A stretch of 64,000 bases of DNA from Flavobacterium sp. ASV13 (GCF_000745775.1 NZ_JQJY01000004.1:310001-374000), one strand, 5' to 3'. Shown: positions 42,200-52,590, numbered from the stretch's first letter. The notes: generated from the letters alone by a model not told the origin. Translations and numbers: made by a program.

Positions 42200-45100
42200 A
42201 TGAAATTATTAACCCAAAAAAAGCCAAGAGATTTTCGGATTAACAATTTATCCCGTAAAGAAATTAAACTAACAGTTCTTTCACTATTAGCTTTGACATT
42301 TCAAGCTTCGGCAGCTACATCAATAAGCACTTCAAACAAAAATTATACTTCCTTATTTTTTGAGAAAACGGTAAAAGGTACAGTAACAGATCAAAACGGA
42401 CTGCCTCTTCCTGGTGCAAATGTTGTCGTAAAAGGTTCCACAAAAGGAGTTCAGACAGATGTTGACGGAAGTTTCTCGATTACTGTAGCAGACAACGTTA
42501 CTAAACTTGTTGTAACCTACATTGGTATGGAAGATCAGGAAGTATCAGTAGGAAGTTCTCCTCTAAAAATTGTCATGAAAGAAGCAGGACAAAAATTAGA
42601 CGAGGTTGTTATTGGATACGGAAAATCAAAGAAAAAAGATCTTACAGGTTCTGTTGCTTCTATCAGTAAAGACAACTTAAACTTAGGCGGAACCGTTTCA
42701 AACGTTGGACAGGCTTTACAAGGTCGTGCTTCTGGAGTTCAGGTACAGCAAAACAGTTACGCACCTGGAACGAATCCTTCGGTTGTAATTAGAGGAGGAA
42801 ACTCTATCAATACTTCAAATGCGCCTTTGTACGTAGTTGACGGGTTTATTACAAGTACTGGTGGATCTATCAGCCCAAATGATATTGAAAATATTCAGAT
42901 TCTAAAAGATGCCGCTTCTACAGCAATTTATGGTGCACGAGGTGGAAATGGGGTTATTTTGATTACTACCAAAAAAGGAAAATCAGGAAAAATGCAGGTT
43001 GAGGCTGAAGTTTCTGATGGTTTTCAAAATATCATCAAAGAACCATCTTTAATTACGGGACAACAATATGCTGATATTCAAAATGCAATTGCATTAGAAA
43101 ATGGAAGACCGCCGGTTTTCCCTGCAAGTTTTCCTATTGCAAACACAAACTGGTTTGAAGCTGCAACGCGTCCGGGTGAGGTTTTAAACAGAACACTTAC
43201 TTTTAGCGGAAGCGATAAAACGTCTAAATTTTTCCTTTCCGGAAACTACTTGAAACAAACCGGAGCTATTGAAAATACAGATTTTGAAAGATATACTGTA
43301 AGAATGGGCGGCGAGAAAAGATTTAATGACAAATTAAACATGGGAACGAATGTTTATGGCGCTGTGAGTGAAGGAAATAACAGTGATTTTGGAGACAATA
43401 TTTTATCTCCGATGTTCTCTATCCAGACTGCACCTCCAACAATTCCTATTTATAATGCTGATGGTTCTTATTACAAATATCAAGGAAAAGATAATGCTTT
43501 AGCGCTTTTGTTAGAACCTACTGACCACACTATCAACAGAATGGTGAACGGAAATATGTTTTTAGATTATGAAATCATTAAAGGTTTAACGTACCACTTT
43601 GGTGCTGGTGCTGAATGGCAGGAAGTTATTCAAGGAAAATATACGCCAAGTACTTTAGTAGCTGGAGCTGCATTAAAAGGATCTGGTTCTGAGGAAAACA
43701 GAACGTATTTCAGATGGAGTACAGAACAATATTTGACTTATAAGTTTAATGTTGCTGAACAACATGCATTTACAGCAATGATTGGAACTTCAAACCAAAA
43801 AGATACTTACGAGAGAGTAAAAGCATCAGGAACTGGTTTCTCAAGCGACTTACTTACTTATTACAATCTTCAGGGAGCTGCAGTTTATTTAAAACCAGAA
43901 ACTGAAAAAACAGAAACAAAACTTACTTCTTATTTTGGAAGGTTAAATTATGCATTCAATGACAAATATCTTTTCACTTTTACAATAAGAAAAGACGGTT
44001 CTTCTCGTTTTGGGCCAAATAACAAATTTGGTATTTTCCCTTCAGGAGCTGTGGCTTGGAAATTATCTAATGAATCATTCATTCAAAATCTAAATACTTT
44101 TTCTGATCTTAAATTAAGAGCAAGTTATGGTATTACAGGAAGTGACGGTATTGGTGACTACTCATACATGAGCAGACTACAATCATGGGGCGTAACAATC
44201 GCACCTGATCAATTTGTTGCAGGTACTGAACCAGCCAACTTAGCAAACCCAAATTTAAAATGGGAACAAACAGCTCAAACGAACTTAGGTTTGGACATGG
44301 GATTCTTTAATGACAATGTTACAGTTACAATTGATGCCTACAAAAAAAGAACTTCTGATGCTCTTTTGAATGTTCCTGTTGGAGGATGGTGGGGATTTGG
44401 TACTCAAAGAGTTAACTCTGGAGTTATTGATAACAGTGGAATTGAGCTAGGAATCAGCACAGTAAACTTTAAAACAGATAAATTCACTTGGAGTTCATCT
44501 TTAAACTTAGCATACAACAAACAAGAAATTGTATCTCTTGCTGATAACGTAAAAATCATCAGTACAAATACTTCAAATCCAAGTGGAACTGTTTCTGGGC
44601 AAGAATTCACAAGATTAGAACCAGGAAAAGAAATGGGTGTTTTATACGGTTATAAATATGCAGGAGTTATCAAAACTGGAGAAACTTATGCTCCACAACC
44701 GCTTTCTAAACCAGGAGATCCAAAATATGTGGATGTTGACGGAGACGGTACAATTACTGCTGCAGACAGAACTTATTTAGGAAATTCTATTCCGCATTAT
44801 ATTGCTGGTTTCAATAATGATTTCAGATATGGAAATTTTGATATGAATATCTTTTTCCAAGGAGCTTTTGATTATTCAGTATATAATATGACCGCAATGG
44901 TGGGCGAATCAACTACAAGCACAGATGCTTTGAACCGTTGGGTTGCCGGAACAAATGAAAATACTGATATTCCGAGAGATGGTTACTACAAAAGCAAATA
45001 TGGAAGTTATGTGAATTCTAAATTTGTTGAAGAAGCGTCTTACCTGCGTCTAAAAAATGTTTCTATTGGCTATTCGATTCCTGAAAGCGCATTAAAAACA

Positions 45101-45286
45101 GTAAAATTTATTGACAGCATCAGATTATATGCTATCGGACAAAATTTATTGACAATCACAAATTATTCTGGAAATGACCCAGAGGTTAATGGGCACTCAG
45201 GAAACAATTTAGGCGGTGGAATCGATTTTAACTCGTTCCCAGCTTCAAGAACTTTTATACTTGGTATTAAAGTAGCAATTCACTAG
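42200..45286 (+). CDS. SusC/RagA-family TonB-linked outer-membrane transporter
   Basis: 1028 residues. A long signal peptide (about 1-38, ending FQASA) precedes a carboxypeptidase-regulatory-like domain (about 57-130: VKGTVTDQNGLPLPGANVVVKG...GVQTDVDGSF), the DEVVIGYG TonB-box region, a plug with GRASGVQVQ, SVVIRGGNSINTSNAPLYVVDGF and GARGGNGVILITTKKG, and the 22-strand barrel ending in SRTFILGIKVAIH. Imports oligosaccharides with energy from TonB. Forms a pair with the SusD-type lipoprotein 32 bases downstream. Substrate not readable from sequence; the neighbouring enzymes point to Gal/GalNAc-containing glycans. Confidence 0.97.
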   Translation: MKLLTQKKPRDFRINNLSRKEIKLTVLSLLALTFQASAATSISTSNKNYTSLFFEKTVKGTVTDQNGLPLPGANVVVKGSTKGVQTDVDGSFSITVADNVTKLVVTYIGMEDQEVSVGSSPLKIVMKEAGQKLDEVVIGYGKSKKKDLTGSVASISKDNLNLGGTVSNVGQALQGRASGVQVQQNSYAPGTNPSVVIRGGNSINTSNAPLYVVDGFITSTGGSISPNDIENIQILKDAASTAIYGARGGNGVILITTKKGKSGKMQVEAEVSDGFQNIIKEPSLITGQQYADIQNAIALENGRPPVFPASFPIANTNWFEAATRPGEVLNRTLTFSGSDKTSKFFLSGNYLKQTGAIENTDFERYTVRMGGEKRFNDKLNMGTNVYGAVSEGNNSDFGDNILSPMFSIQTAPPTIPIYNADGSYYKYQGKDNALALLLEPTDHTINRMVNGNMFLDYEIIKGLTYHFGAGAEWQEVIQGKYTPSTLVAGAALKGSGSEENRTYFRWSTEQYLTYKFNVAEQHAFTAMIGTSNQKDTYERVKASGTGFSSDLLTYYNLQGAAVYLKPETEKTETKLTSYFGRLNYAFNDKYLFTFTIRKDGSSRFGPNNKFGIFPSGAVAWKLSNESFIQNLNTFSDLKLRASYGITGSDGIGDYSYMSRLQSWGVTIAPDQFVAGTEPANLANPNLKWEQTAQTNLGLDMGFFNDNVTVTIDAYKKRTSDALLNVPVGGWWGFGTQRVNSGVIDNSGIELGISTVNFKTDKFTWSSSLNLAYNKQEIVSLADNVKIISTNTSNPSGTVSGQEFTRLEPGKEMGVLYGYKYAGVIKTGETYAPQPLSKPGDPKYVDVDGDGTITAADRTYLGNSIPHYIAGFNNDFRYGNFDMNIFFQGAFDYSVYNMTAMVGESTTSTDALNRWVAGTNENTDIPRDGYYKSKYGSYVNSKFVEEASYLRLKNVSIGYSIPESALKTVKFIDSIRLYAIGQNLLTITNYSGNDPEVNGHSGNNLGGGIDFNSFPASRTFILGIKVAIH

Positions 45287-45318
45287 TCTAAAAAGCTTTT
45301 TTAAGTAACATTAAATTT

Positions 45319-46836
45319 ATGAAAATGAAAAAATATACAATATTATTCCTTTTACTCGCTGCAGGAGTGCAATTTTCGTGCAACGAAGATTTGGATCCAA
45401 CAGTATATAGCAATTTGACTAATACGAATGGGTATCAAACCAAGTCAGATGCTATTGCGTCAATCAATTCCATTTACGGAAGACTGAAAGGTCCTGCTGT
45501 AGGCGATAACTTTTCATACTGGGCAACAAGACACTTCGCCTTGACTGATATTGCTACAGATTTAGGACATTGTCAATATGGAGGCGATCCAGGACAATTA
45601 TCATTAGGAACCTGGAGTTCAACAAACGGATTACTGGCTGAAGACTGGAACGCTATGTACAAATTGATTGCCAATGCAAACAATGCAATTTTCAACATTA
45701 CACCAATGTCTGGAATTACAGCAGCAGAAAAAGCACAATTTATAGCTGAAGCTAAATTTTTGAGAGCTTCTGCTTATATGGATTTGACTGATTCTTGGGG
45801 TCCGGTAATTTTAATCACCGAAGCCAACTTAGGAAGTCCAGGTTATCTGGATCAGACACCACCATCATCTGTTGAAGAAATTGATGCTTTCCTTGTAAAA
45901 GAATTAACTGAAGCTGCTGATGTATTGCCAGTAAACTATAAAAGCAATGCTATTTATAGTACAAATGACGTTGGTAGAGCTACAAAAGGAGCTGCACTTA
46001 CTTTATTAGCAAAACTTTACATGCGCAGCCACGACTGGCAAAAAGTAGTAACATTGACACAGCAAGTAATAGCTTTAAACGAATATAGTTTATATCCTTC
46101 TTACTTAGGCTTGTTTAAAGAAAGTAATAAATGGTGCAGCGAAAACATCTTCTCTTCTTTGAGCGATGCTAACACAAACGGAACAGAATTGTTAAATCAT
46201 TTTGGACCAATTGATCACCCAGTTGTCGAAAACAGATGGCAGTATTATACAGTAAACTGGGATTTCTACAACACTTTTGGTGACGAAGATGATAGAAAAA
46301 AATGCTTCTTCCCAGAATTTATGGGAACTGATGGTCTTCTTCACAAACAAGCGCCATCATTGGGAGCTCAACCTCCAGCTGGTGAATTTTATATGCCAGA
46401 CGTGTCAACAAGAAAATATGCTGATGATGAAACAACAACCTATTATGATGGACATAGTGTGAATATTTTACGTTATGCTGATGTTTTGTTAAGCAGAGCT
46501 GAAGCTTTAAATGAAATCAACGGGCCTACTCCTGAAGCTATTAACCTGATCAATCAAGTAAAAGGAAGATCTCATGCTAAATTATTGGTTTTAGCAGGTT
46601 TGACGAAAGAAACGTTGAGAGATGCGATATTACAAGAAAGAGGCTGGGAACTTTTCTATGAAGGAAAACGTCGCGCCGATTTGATCAGAATGAACAAATA
46701 TGATGTTCTTGTAAACGCTTACCACCTTAGAGTTGGAGAAGCGGCACAAATCAAAATGCCGCAAAATAAGTATTACACTTATCCGCAAAGTCAGGTGAAT
46801 CTTAACCCTAAATTAAGTAATGCCGACAGACAATAA
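45319..46836 (+). CDS. SusD/RagB-family surface glycan-binding lipoprotein
   Basis: 505 residues. Lipoprotein signal with the cysteine in FSCNEDLDP; the acidic residues after Cys fit surface export. An alternative ATG lies two codons in. TPR-like helices and the usual C-terminal pieces (HSVNILRYADVLLSRAEALNEINGP, LRDAILQERGWELFYEGKRRADLIRMNK, YTYPQSQVNLNP) identify SusD. It caps the SusC barrel and binds the glycan. Last gene before a strong terminator. Confidence 0.96.
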   Translation: MKMKKYTILFLLLAAGVQFSCNEDLDPTVYSNLTNTNGYQTKSDAIASINSIYGRLKGPAVGDNFSYWATRHFALTDIATDLGHCQYGGDPGQLSLGTWSSTNGLLAEDWNAMYKLIANANNAIFNITPMSGITAAEKAQFIAEAKFLRASAYMDLTDSWGPVILITEANLGSPGYLDQTPPSSVEEIDAFLVKELTEAADVLPVNYKSNAIYSTNDVGRATKGAALTLLAKLYMRSHDWQKVVTLTQQVIALNEYSLYPSYLGLFKESNKWCSENIFSSLSDANTNGTELLNHFGPIDHPVVENRWQYYTVNWDFYNTFGDEDDRKKCFFPEFMGTDGLLHKQAPSLGAQPPAGEFYMPDVSTRKYADDETTTYYDGHSVNILRYADVLLSRAEALNEINGPTPEAINLINQVKGRSHAKLLVLAGLTKETLRDAILQERGWELFYEGKRRADLIRMNKYDVLVNAYHLRVGEAAQIKMPQNKYYTYPQSQVNLNPKLSNADRQ

Positions 46837-46846
46837 ATAAAAATCT

Positions 46847-46896
46847 AAATCAAGAATAGACAGTTAAAATTGTCTGTCTATTCTTGATTTTTTAAA
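46847..46896 (+). terminator. Rho-independent terminator after susD
   Basis: 17-bp perfect stem (46847-46863 with 46874-46890), loop of 10 bases, then T-rich DNA. It would end most susCD transcripts; the genes downstream may be transcribed by read-through or from their own promoter. Confidence 0.85.
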
Positions 46897-46937
46897 CAAA
46901 AAAAGTACTTTTCTGTTTCACAAAGAAAGCCTTTAAG

Positions 46938-48350
46938 ATGATCAAAAAAATAGTATTAAAATGGAGTTTTATTTTGGTTTTGCTTGTTTTGGCAAGCTGT
47001 TCCAAAAATCAGGGCAATGGTATCACAAATATCAATATTGGGACTCATAGCAACAACGAACTGAAAATTCAGATCGATGTTACTACGAAGGACAATGTTC
47101 AGGTATATGCAGAATATTGGTCGGATAAAGACGGAATCAAGAATAAAACAACTTCTCCTATTTCAAAAGCTGGTCTTGAGCATTCTTTGGTTCTTTGCAA
47201 TATCAGTCCGGAAACGAATTATAATTATCAATTGGTTACGATTCAGAATGGTGAAAAAAAACCAAGTAAAGTTTACACTTTCAAATCAAGAAAACTTCCA
47301 GAATGGCTTCAAAAACAATTCAAAGCCAATTGTCCAAAACCAGAATTATTACCTCAAAATTTCAAAAAAGGTTTTATGCTTTTGGCAAAAAGAGAAACAC
47401 CAGGAACTGCTTATATTGTTGATTATAAAGGAAACCTAAGATGGTACCATACAGTCGAAGGAACCGGATTTAAAGTAGCACATTTTACAAAAGACCAAAC
47501 CATTCTTTCTATTTTAGGAACAAATGATGAACCTACAAGTTACGGAAGCGAAATCTTGGAAATCAATCTTCAAGGCGATACATTAACGCATATCAAAAAG
47601 GGTCAGGGCGATTTTAAACAAACTATTCATCATGAAATTTTAAAAAAATCGGCTAACGAACTTGTGACTATAACCGTTGACCAAAAAATAATCGATTTAA
47701 CTTCTATTGGAGGAAAAAAACAAGATACTATTAATAGTGACGGAATCCTGATTATGGATAAAAAAGGAAAACAACTTTGGAAATGGAGTGTTTTCGATGA
47801 TTTGGATCCGTTGAAAGATAAAGATTTACTGAAAAACAAAAAAGACTGGACACACGCCAACAGTCTTAATTATGATACAGATGGAAATTTTCTAATTTCT
47901 TTCTATAACAACGGCCAAATTTGGAAAGTAGATTCTAAAACCGGAAAAGTTATCTGGAAATTAGGAAAAGGCGGCAATATGAAAATGGCCCCAGACACAA
48001 ATTTCTCTCAGGCGCATGCCGCGCATATTGATCAGGAAGGAAGTTTATTATTTTTTGATAATGGAGTTGACAAAAAACAATCTTCGGTTTTTGCATTAAA
48101 AGTCAATGAAAAAGACAATTCAGTAAATCTGGATTTCCAAATAAAACTACCAAAAGATATTTATAATGACAGAATGGGGAGCGCTTACATGATCAATAAA
48201 GATCTCTTTTTAGTTTGTTGTTCAAAAAGACATATTACGGTTTTAACCAATAAAAAAGGCGTTTTACTTTGGGCTTTAGAATCTGAAATTCCGCCATACA
48301 GAACAATCTTTATTCCTGAAGAAAAACTAAAACCTTTTCTTCTAAATTAA
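46938..48350 (+). CDS. aryl-sulfate sulfotransferase-like lipoprotein
   Basis: 470 residues. Lipoprotein signal with Cys21 (LASCSKN). An N-terminal fibronectin-like domain is followed by the ASST beta-propeller: HHEILKKSANELVTITVD, DWTHANSLNYDTDGNFLIS, QIWKVDSKTGKVIWKLG, SQAHAAHIDQEGSLLFFDNG. Family members move a sulfuryl group from a phenolic sulfate to another phenol; the active His is in one of these HxN or HxxH motifs. It sits in a glycan locus with a TsdA-like cytochrome 12 bases downstream, which is not the usual setting for this enzyme; a role in handling sulfated glycans is possible. Confidence 0.85.
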   Translation: MIKKIVLKWSFILVLLVLASCSKNQGNGITNINIGTHSNNELKIQIDVTTKDNVQVYAEYWSDKDGIKNKTTSPISKAGLEHSLVLCNISPETNYNYQLVTIQNGEKKPSKVYTFKSRKLPEWLQKQFKANCPKPELLPQNFKKGFMLLAKRETPGTAYIVDYKGNLRWYHTVEGTGFKVAHFTKDQTILSILGTNDEPTSYGSEILEINLQGDTLTHIKKGQGDFKQTIHHEILKKSANELVTITVDQKIIDLTSIGGKKQDTINSDGILIMDKKGKQLWKWSVFDDLDPLKDKDLLKNKKDWTHANSLNYDTDGNFLISFYNNGQIWKVDSKTGKVIWKLGKGGNMKMAPDTNFSQAHAAHIDQEGSLLFFDNGVDKKQSSVFALKVNEKDNSVNLDFQIKLPKDIYNDRMGSAYMINKDLFLVCCSKRHITVLTNKKGVLLWALESEIPPYRTIFIPEEKLKPFLLN

Positions 48351-48362
48351 AAAATAGCAACC

Positions 48363-49373
48363 ATGAAAAAAACAATTCTTATCGGACTTTTTTCAGCATT
48401 ATCAATGACTGTTTTCAATTCTTGTACCAAATCAAATTCTCAAACCTTAGCTTCGCAAACAACTGAAGGAGGTGAAGAAGGTGAAGAAGATGAAGGATAT
48501 ATTACAATCGATACATCGAAAATTCCAGATGATCAATTTGGAGAATCGGTTCGTTATGGAAGAGAATTGATGATGAAAACCGCTTATTATATTGGTCCAA
48601 ACGGAAAAAACGGAAAATATTTAGGCAATAAAATGAACTGCACAAACTGCCATCAGGATGCAGGAACAAAACCTCATGCGTTCAATTTAATGTCTTCACA
48701 TGATAATTATCCACAATATCGCGGACGTGAAAATAAAGTGCTTACACTTGCTGAACGTGTAAATAACTGTATTATGCGTCCTCATTCTGGAAGACCACTT
48801 CCGTTGGATAGCAAAGAAATGGTTGCATTTTTATCTTATTTTAAATGGATCAGCAAATTTGTTCCAAAAGATGGTAATTTTAAAGGAGCTAAAAATTTAG
48901 AAATCGAGTTTCCTGATGTTGCCGCGAGTCCGGAAAGAGGAAAAGCTTTATTTGCAGAAAATTGTGCACGTTGCCACGGAAATAACGGTGAAGGAGTTTA
49001 CAATGCCGATAAATCGGGTTATACTTATCCTCCACTTTGGGGCGAATACGGTTATCAGCCAGGTTCAAGCATGCACCGTGTAATCAAACAAGCACAGTGG
49101 CTGAAAAGCAATATGCCTTATGATAAAGTACAACTTGGAAAACCATATTTAACTGATAAAGAAGCACTAGACATTGCAGCGTATGTAAATGACGATTCTC
49201 AACATACAAGACCAAACCCAAAAACATTTGATTATCCAAATAAAATGGGCAAACCAATCGATTATTCACACAGTCCTTTTCAAGATAATTTTACTGAAGA
49301 ACAGCACAAATACGGGCCTTACAAACCAATAATTGCGTATTGGCAGAAAAATGGATGGAAAGCTGTTTATTAA
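48363..49373 (+). CDS. TsdA-like dihaem c-type cytochrome lipoprotein
   Basis: 336 residues. Lipoprotein signal (Cys21, FNSCTK), then an acidic linker. Two haem c sites: CTNCH (Cys93, Cys96, His97) and CARCH (Cys201, Cys204, His205). NLMSSHDNYPQYRGRENKV and TLAERVNNCIMRP are as in thiosulfate dehydrogenase TsdA and SoxA, where the Cys (here Cys136) is an axial ligand of haem 1. Family members oxidise thiosulfate to tetrathionate or do the reverse. It needs a cytochrome maturation system and an electron partner, neither in the window. The coupling with an ASST-like gene suggests a sulfur-related pair. Confidence 0.85.
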   Translation: MKKTILIGLFSALSMTVFNSCTKSNSQTLASQTTEGGEEGEEDEGYITIDTSKIPDDQFGESVRYGRELMMKTAYYIGPNGKNGKYLGNKMNCTNCHQDAGTKPHAFNLMSSHDNYPQYRGRENKVLTLAERVNNCIMRPHSGRPLPLDSKEMVAFLSYFKWISKFVPKDGNFKGAKNLEIEFPDVAASPERGKALFAENCARCHGNNGEGVYNADKSGYTYPPLWGEYGYQPGSSMHRVIKQAQWLKSNMPYDKVQLGKPYLTDKEALDIAAYVNDDSQHTRPNPKTFDYPNKMGKPIDYSHSPFQDNFTEEQHKYGPYKPIIAYWQKNGWKAVY

Positions 49374-49417
49374 TATCAAAATCTTACGACACTATTATAA
49401 TCTGAACAAAAAACAAA

Positions 49418-52417
49418 ATGAAACTAAACCTAAACAAACAACTCATAAATAAAATATTGATTGCGTGCTTTTTCGTATTCAGTATTTCATTGACTGCACA
49501 AATAAAATATTCAGATGGAAATGACAGCTGGAATCCTAACCAATTAGGAAATCACCGCGCTGTAGTTACCTTTTCTGGTTCAGGAAATATTGCTAAAACG
49601 ACTATCGAATGGCGAAGAAGAGATCAAAATCCAGAACTTAAAAAAATCATTGTTCAGGATGCTTCAGGAAAAGAAATTCAGAACATAAAAACAGAAAATA
49701 TCAATAGAGAAAACGGAACTATTTTCTTTGAACCAATTTCTGGAAAAGGAACATATTACGTTTATTATATGCCTTATGTCGACGAAGGAACTGCTAATTA
49801 TCCAAAAGGAATTTATCAGAAGCCTGAAAACAAAGCTGATGCACAATGGCTTTCTAATATAAAAGCAAACTTAAAAGACAATGCTTCTGTAACTGAAATT
49901 CAGAGTGTAAATGCTTTCAATAGTTTTTATCCGATGGAAGTAATTGCTACAGCATCTGAGACTTCAGCTCTTGTTGCTAAAAATAGCGGAAATTCATTTT
50001 TAGTTTTCCCTGAAGACAGAGAACATTCTATCAAATTAAAATCGGATTTACCACAAAGATGGATCCAGAAAGGCGTTCAGAATAGTTTTTCTGACACTGC
50101 AATGAAAGGCGAATATCTAGCTTTTCAATTAGGAGTTTACGCTCTTGAAGATTTGAAAAATGTAAAAGTTACTTTTTCAAATTTAACTAGTTCAACAGGA
50201 ACAATTGATGCAAAGAACATTAACTGTATCAACACTGACGGAACTAAATATGACGGTAATCCTTTTACCAACACTGTTTCAGTTTCAAAAGGAAAAATTC
50301 AGGCAATGTGGTGTGGTGTTGATGTTCCTCAAACTACTGCCGCTGGAACTTACAACGGAAAAGCAACTGTTACTGCTGACGGAAAATCAAAGGAAATCAA
50401 TCTTCAAATCACGGTTTCGAACGAAGTAACGAAAAACGGCGGAATTGACAGTCCAGAAAAAATGACGCGCCTAAAATGGTTAAATTCAACATTAGCTCAG
50501 GAAAATACGGTTATTGCACCTTATACTCCATTAACAGTAAACAATTCTGAAATTTCATTATTAGGAAGAAAACTGATTTTAGCTCCAAACGGATTCCCAG
50601 CACAAATCCAGACTTATTTCACTCCAGAAATGACTTCTGTAACAACCAAAGCAAATGATATTTTAAGCTCACCAATTGATTTTCATTTTGTTGATGCTTC
50701 TGGAAAAGAAGTACAGTGGAAAAACAGCGGTGTAAAATTCACTAAAAAAGAAGCTGGAACGGTTTCTTGGGAAAATACTTCGACTTCAAAATCGGTTCAA
50801 ATGGATGTAAATGCTTCTGTTGAATTTGATGGTTTCGTACATTATATTGTAAAAGTTACAGCTCTTGAAGATGTTTCTTTCAATGATATTAATTTCCAAA
50901 TGCCAATTCAGCCAACATCAGCAAAATATATGATGGGATTAGGTCAAAAAGGCGGCGATCGTCCTGCAACTTTCGACTGGAAATGGGATGTAGCACATAA
51001 AAACCAAGACGGAGCTTGGATTGGTGCTGTAAACTCTGGATTGCAGTTTTCTTTGAGAGACGAGAAATACAGCCGTCCGTTAAATACCAATTTCTACCTG
51101 CAAAAACCTTTATTGCTTCCAACTTCTTGGGGCAACGAAAATAAAGGTGGAATTACGATTACACCAAACCAAAAATCGATTCTAGTAAATGCTTACAGCG
51201 GAGCAAGAACAATGAAAAAAGGCGATGTTTTATACTATAACTTCAATTTATTAATCACGCCTTTCCACACAATTAATACCGATTTTCAATGGGATACAAA
51301 GTTTTACCACAAATACAGCCCAATTGATTCTATTGCTAAAACGGGCGCAACGGTAATTAATATTCACCACGCAAATGCAATTAATCCTTATATCAATTAT
51401 CCTTTTATCGAATTTAAAAAGATGAAAACGTATATCGATGAAGCACACGAAAAAGGATTAAAAGTAAAAATCTACAATACGGTTAGAGAGGTTTCAAATA
51501 AAGCTTATGAAACTTTTGCTTTAAGAAGTTTAGGTCACGAAATCTATTCTCCAGGAAAAGGAGGCGGATTCTCTTGGCTTCAAGAACATGTTGGTGATGA
51601 TTATATCGCAGCTTGGTTTGTTCCTGAAATTAAAGATGCTGCAATCGTAAACAGTGGTATGAACCGTTGGCATAATTATTATGTTGAAGGAATGAATTGG
51701 TTAACTCAAAACGTTGGTATCGACGGAATTTATTTAGATGACGTTGCTTTTGACAGAATCACGATGAAACGTATCAAAAGAGTTTTGACTAAAGATGGTC
51801 ATCCTGGAATTATCGATTTACATAGTGCAAATCAATACAACAAAAGTGATGGATTCAACAATAGTGCGAACTTATACATGGAGCACTTCCCGTACATCAA
51901 CAAATTATGGTTTGGAGAATATTTTGATTATGAAAAAAATCAGCCTGACTTTTTCTTGACTGAGGTAAGCGGAATTCCGTTTGGACTAATGGGAGAAATG
52001 CTTCAAGACGGCGGAAATCCGTGGAGAGGAATGGTTTACGGAATGACAAACAGATTGCCTTGGAGCGATGGTGCTGACCCAAGAAATATCTGGAAAGTTT
52101 GGGATTCTTTCGGAATTAAAGGTTCTGAAATGATTGGATATTGGAGCGAAAACTGTCCTGTAAAAACAAACAATGACAAAGTTCTTGCAACAGTTTATAA
52201 AAAGAATGGAACGGCTTTAATTTCAATCGCAAGCTGGGCAGATGCTGATGTAAATATAAAATTGAACATTGACTGGAAAAAATTAGGAATCAATCCTGCA
52301 AAAGCAACTATTACTGCTCCAGAAGTTACCAATTTCCAGCCTGCAAAAACGTTTACAACAAAAGACGAAATAACTGTTCCTAAAGGAAAAGGATGGTTAC
52401 TCATTGTTAAACAATAA
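49418..52417 (+). CDS. GH123/DUF6067-like secreted glycoside hydrolase candidate
   Basis: 999 residues. Signal peptide about 1-27 (SLTAQ). An N-terminal beta-rich part (to about 330) is followed by a beta-sandwich supersandwich (about 360-600) and a TIM-barrel-like domain: INIHHANAINPYINYPFI, DEAHEKGLKVKIYNTVREV, VGIDGIYLDDVAFDR (acidic LDD at the end of a barrel strand), HSANQYNKSDGF and FLTEVSGIPFG. A C-terminal beta-domain follows. This layout resembles DUF6067/GH123-type proteins, whose characterised members are beta-N-acetylgalactosaminidases. The family call is by pattern, so moderate. Confidence 0.7.
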   Translation: MKLNLNKQLINKILIACFFVFSISLTAQIKYSDGNDSWNPNQLGNHRAVVTFSGSGNIAKTTIEWRRRDQNPELKKIIVQDASGKEIQNIKTENINRENGTIFFEPISGKGTYYVYYMPYVDEGTANYPKGIYQKPENKADAQWLSNIKANLKDNASVTEIQSVNAFNSFYPMEVIATASETSALVAKNSGNSFLVFPEDREHSIKLKSDLPQRWIQKGVQNSFSDTAMKGEYLAFQLGVYALEDLKNVKVTFSNLTSSTGTIDAKNINCINTDGTKYDGNPFTNTVSVSKGKIQAMWCGVDVPQTTAAGTYNGKATVTADGKSKEINLQITVSNEVTKNGGIDSPEKMTRLKWLNSTLAQENTVIAPYTPLTVNNSEISLLGRKLILAPNGFPAQIQTYFTPEMTSVTTKANDILSSPIDFHFVDASGKEVQWKNSGVKFTKKEAGTVSWENTSTSKSVQMDVNASVEFDGFVHYIVKVTALEDVSFNDINFQMPIQPTSAKYMMGLGQKGGDRPATFDWKWDVAHKNQDGAWIGAVNSGLQFSLRDEKYSRPLNTNFYLQKPLLLPTSWGNENKGGITITPNQKSILVNAYSGARTMKKGDVLYYNFNLLITPFHTINTDFQWDTKFYHKYSPIDSIAKTGATVINIHHANAINPYINYPFIEFKKMKTYIDEAHEKGLKVKIYNTVREVSNKAYETFALRSLGHEIYSPGKGGGFSWLQEHVGDDYIAAWFVPEIKDAAIVNSGMNRWHNYYVEGMNWLTQNVGIDGIYLDDVAFDRITMKRIKRVLTKDGHPGIIDLHSANQYNKSDGFNNSANLYMEHFPYINKLWFGEYFDYEKNQPDFFLTEVSGIPFGLMGEMLQDGGNPWRGMVYGMTNRLPWSDGADPRNIWKVWDSFGIKGSEMIGYWSENCPVKTNNDKVLATVYKKNGTALISIASWADADVNIKLNIDWKKLGINPAKATITAPEVTNFQPAKTFTTKDEITVPKGKGWLLIVKQ

Positions 52418-52434
52418 TCTGAATCAAGATTTTT

Positions 52435-52590
52435 GTGCCATTAGGCACTTAATATTGGTAGAAAATATATGTTTAGAGTATATCAAGCGTGCCGTAGGTA
52501 CGCAACAAAACGATCATTATTGCGTACCTACGGCACGCTAAATCTATTCCGAATCATGTTTTTCTACCAATGTTTAGTGCCTAACGGCAC
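52435..52590. repeat. nested REP-like inverted repeat, 156 bp
   Basis: Outer arms (52435-52471 and 52554-52590) share GTGCC-AGGCAC and TTGGTAGAAAA/TTTTCTACCAA words. Inner arms 52486-52504 and 52521-52539 are perfect 19-bp complements around a 16-base loop. Non-coding, between the GH123-like and DUF5107 genes. Resembles short palindromic elements moved by REP-associated transposases in Bacteroidota. Confidence 0.85.
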
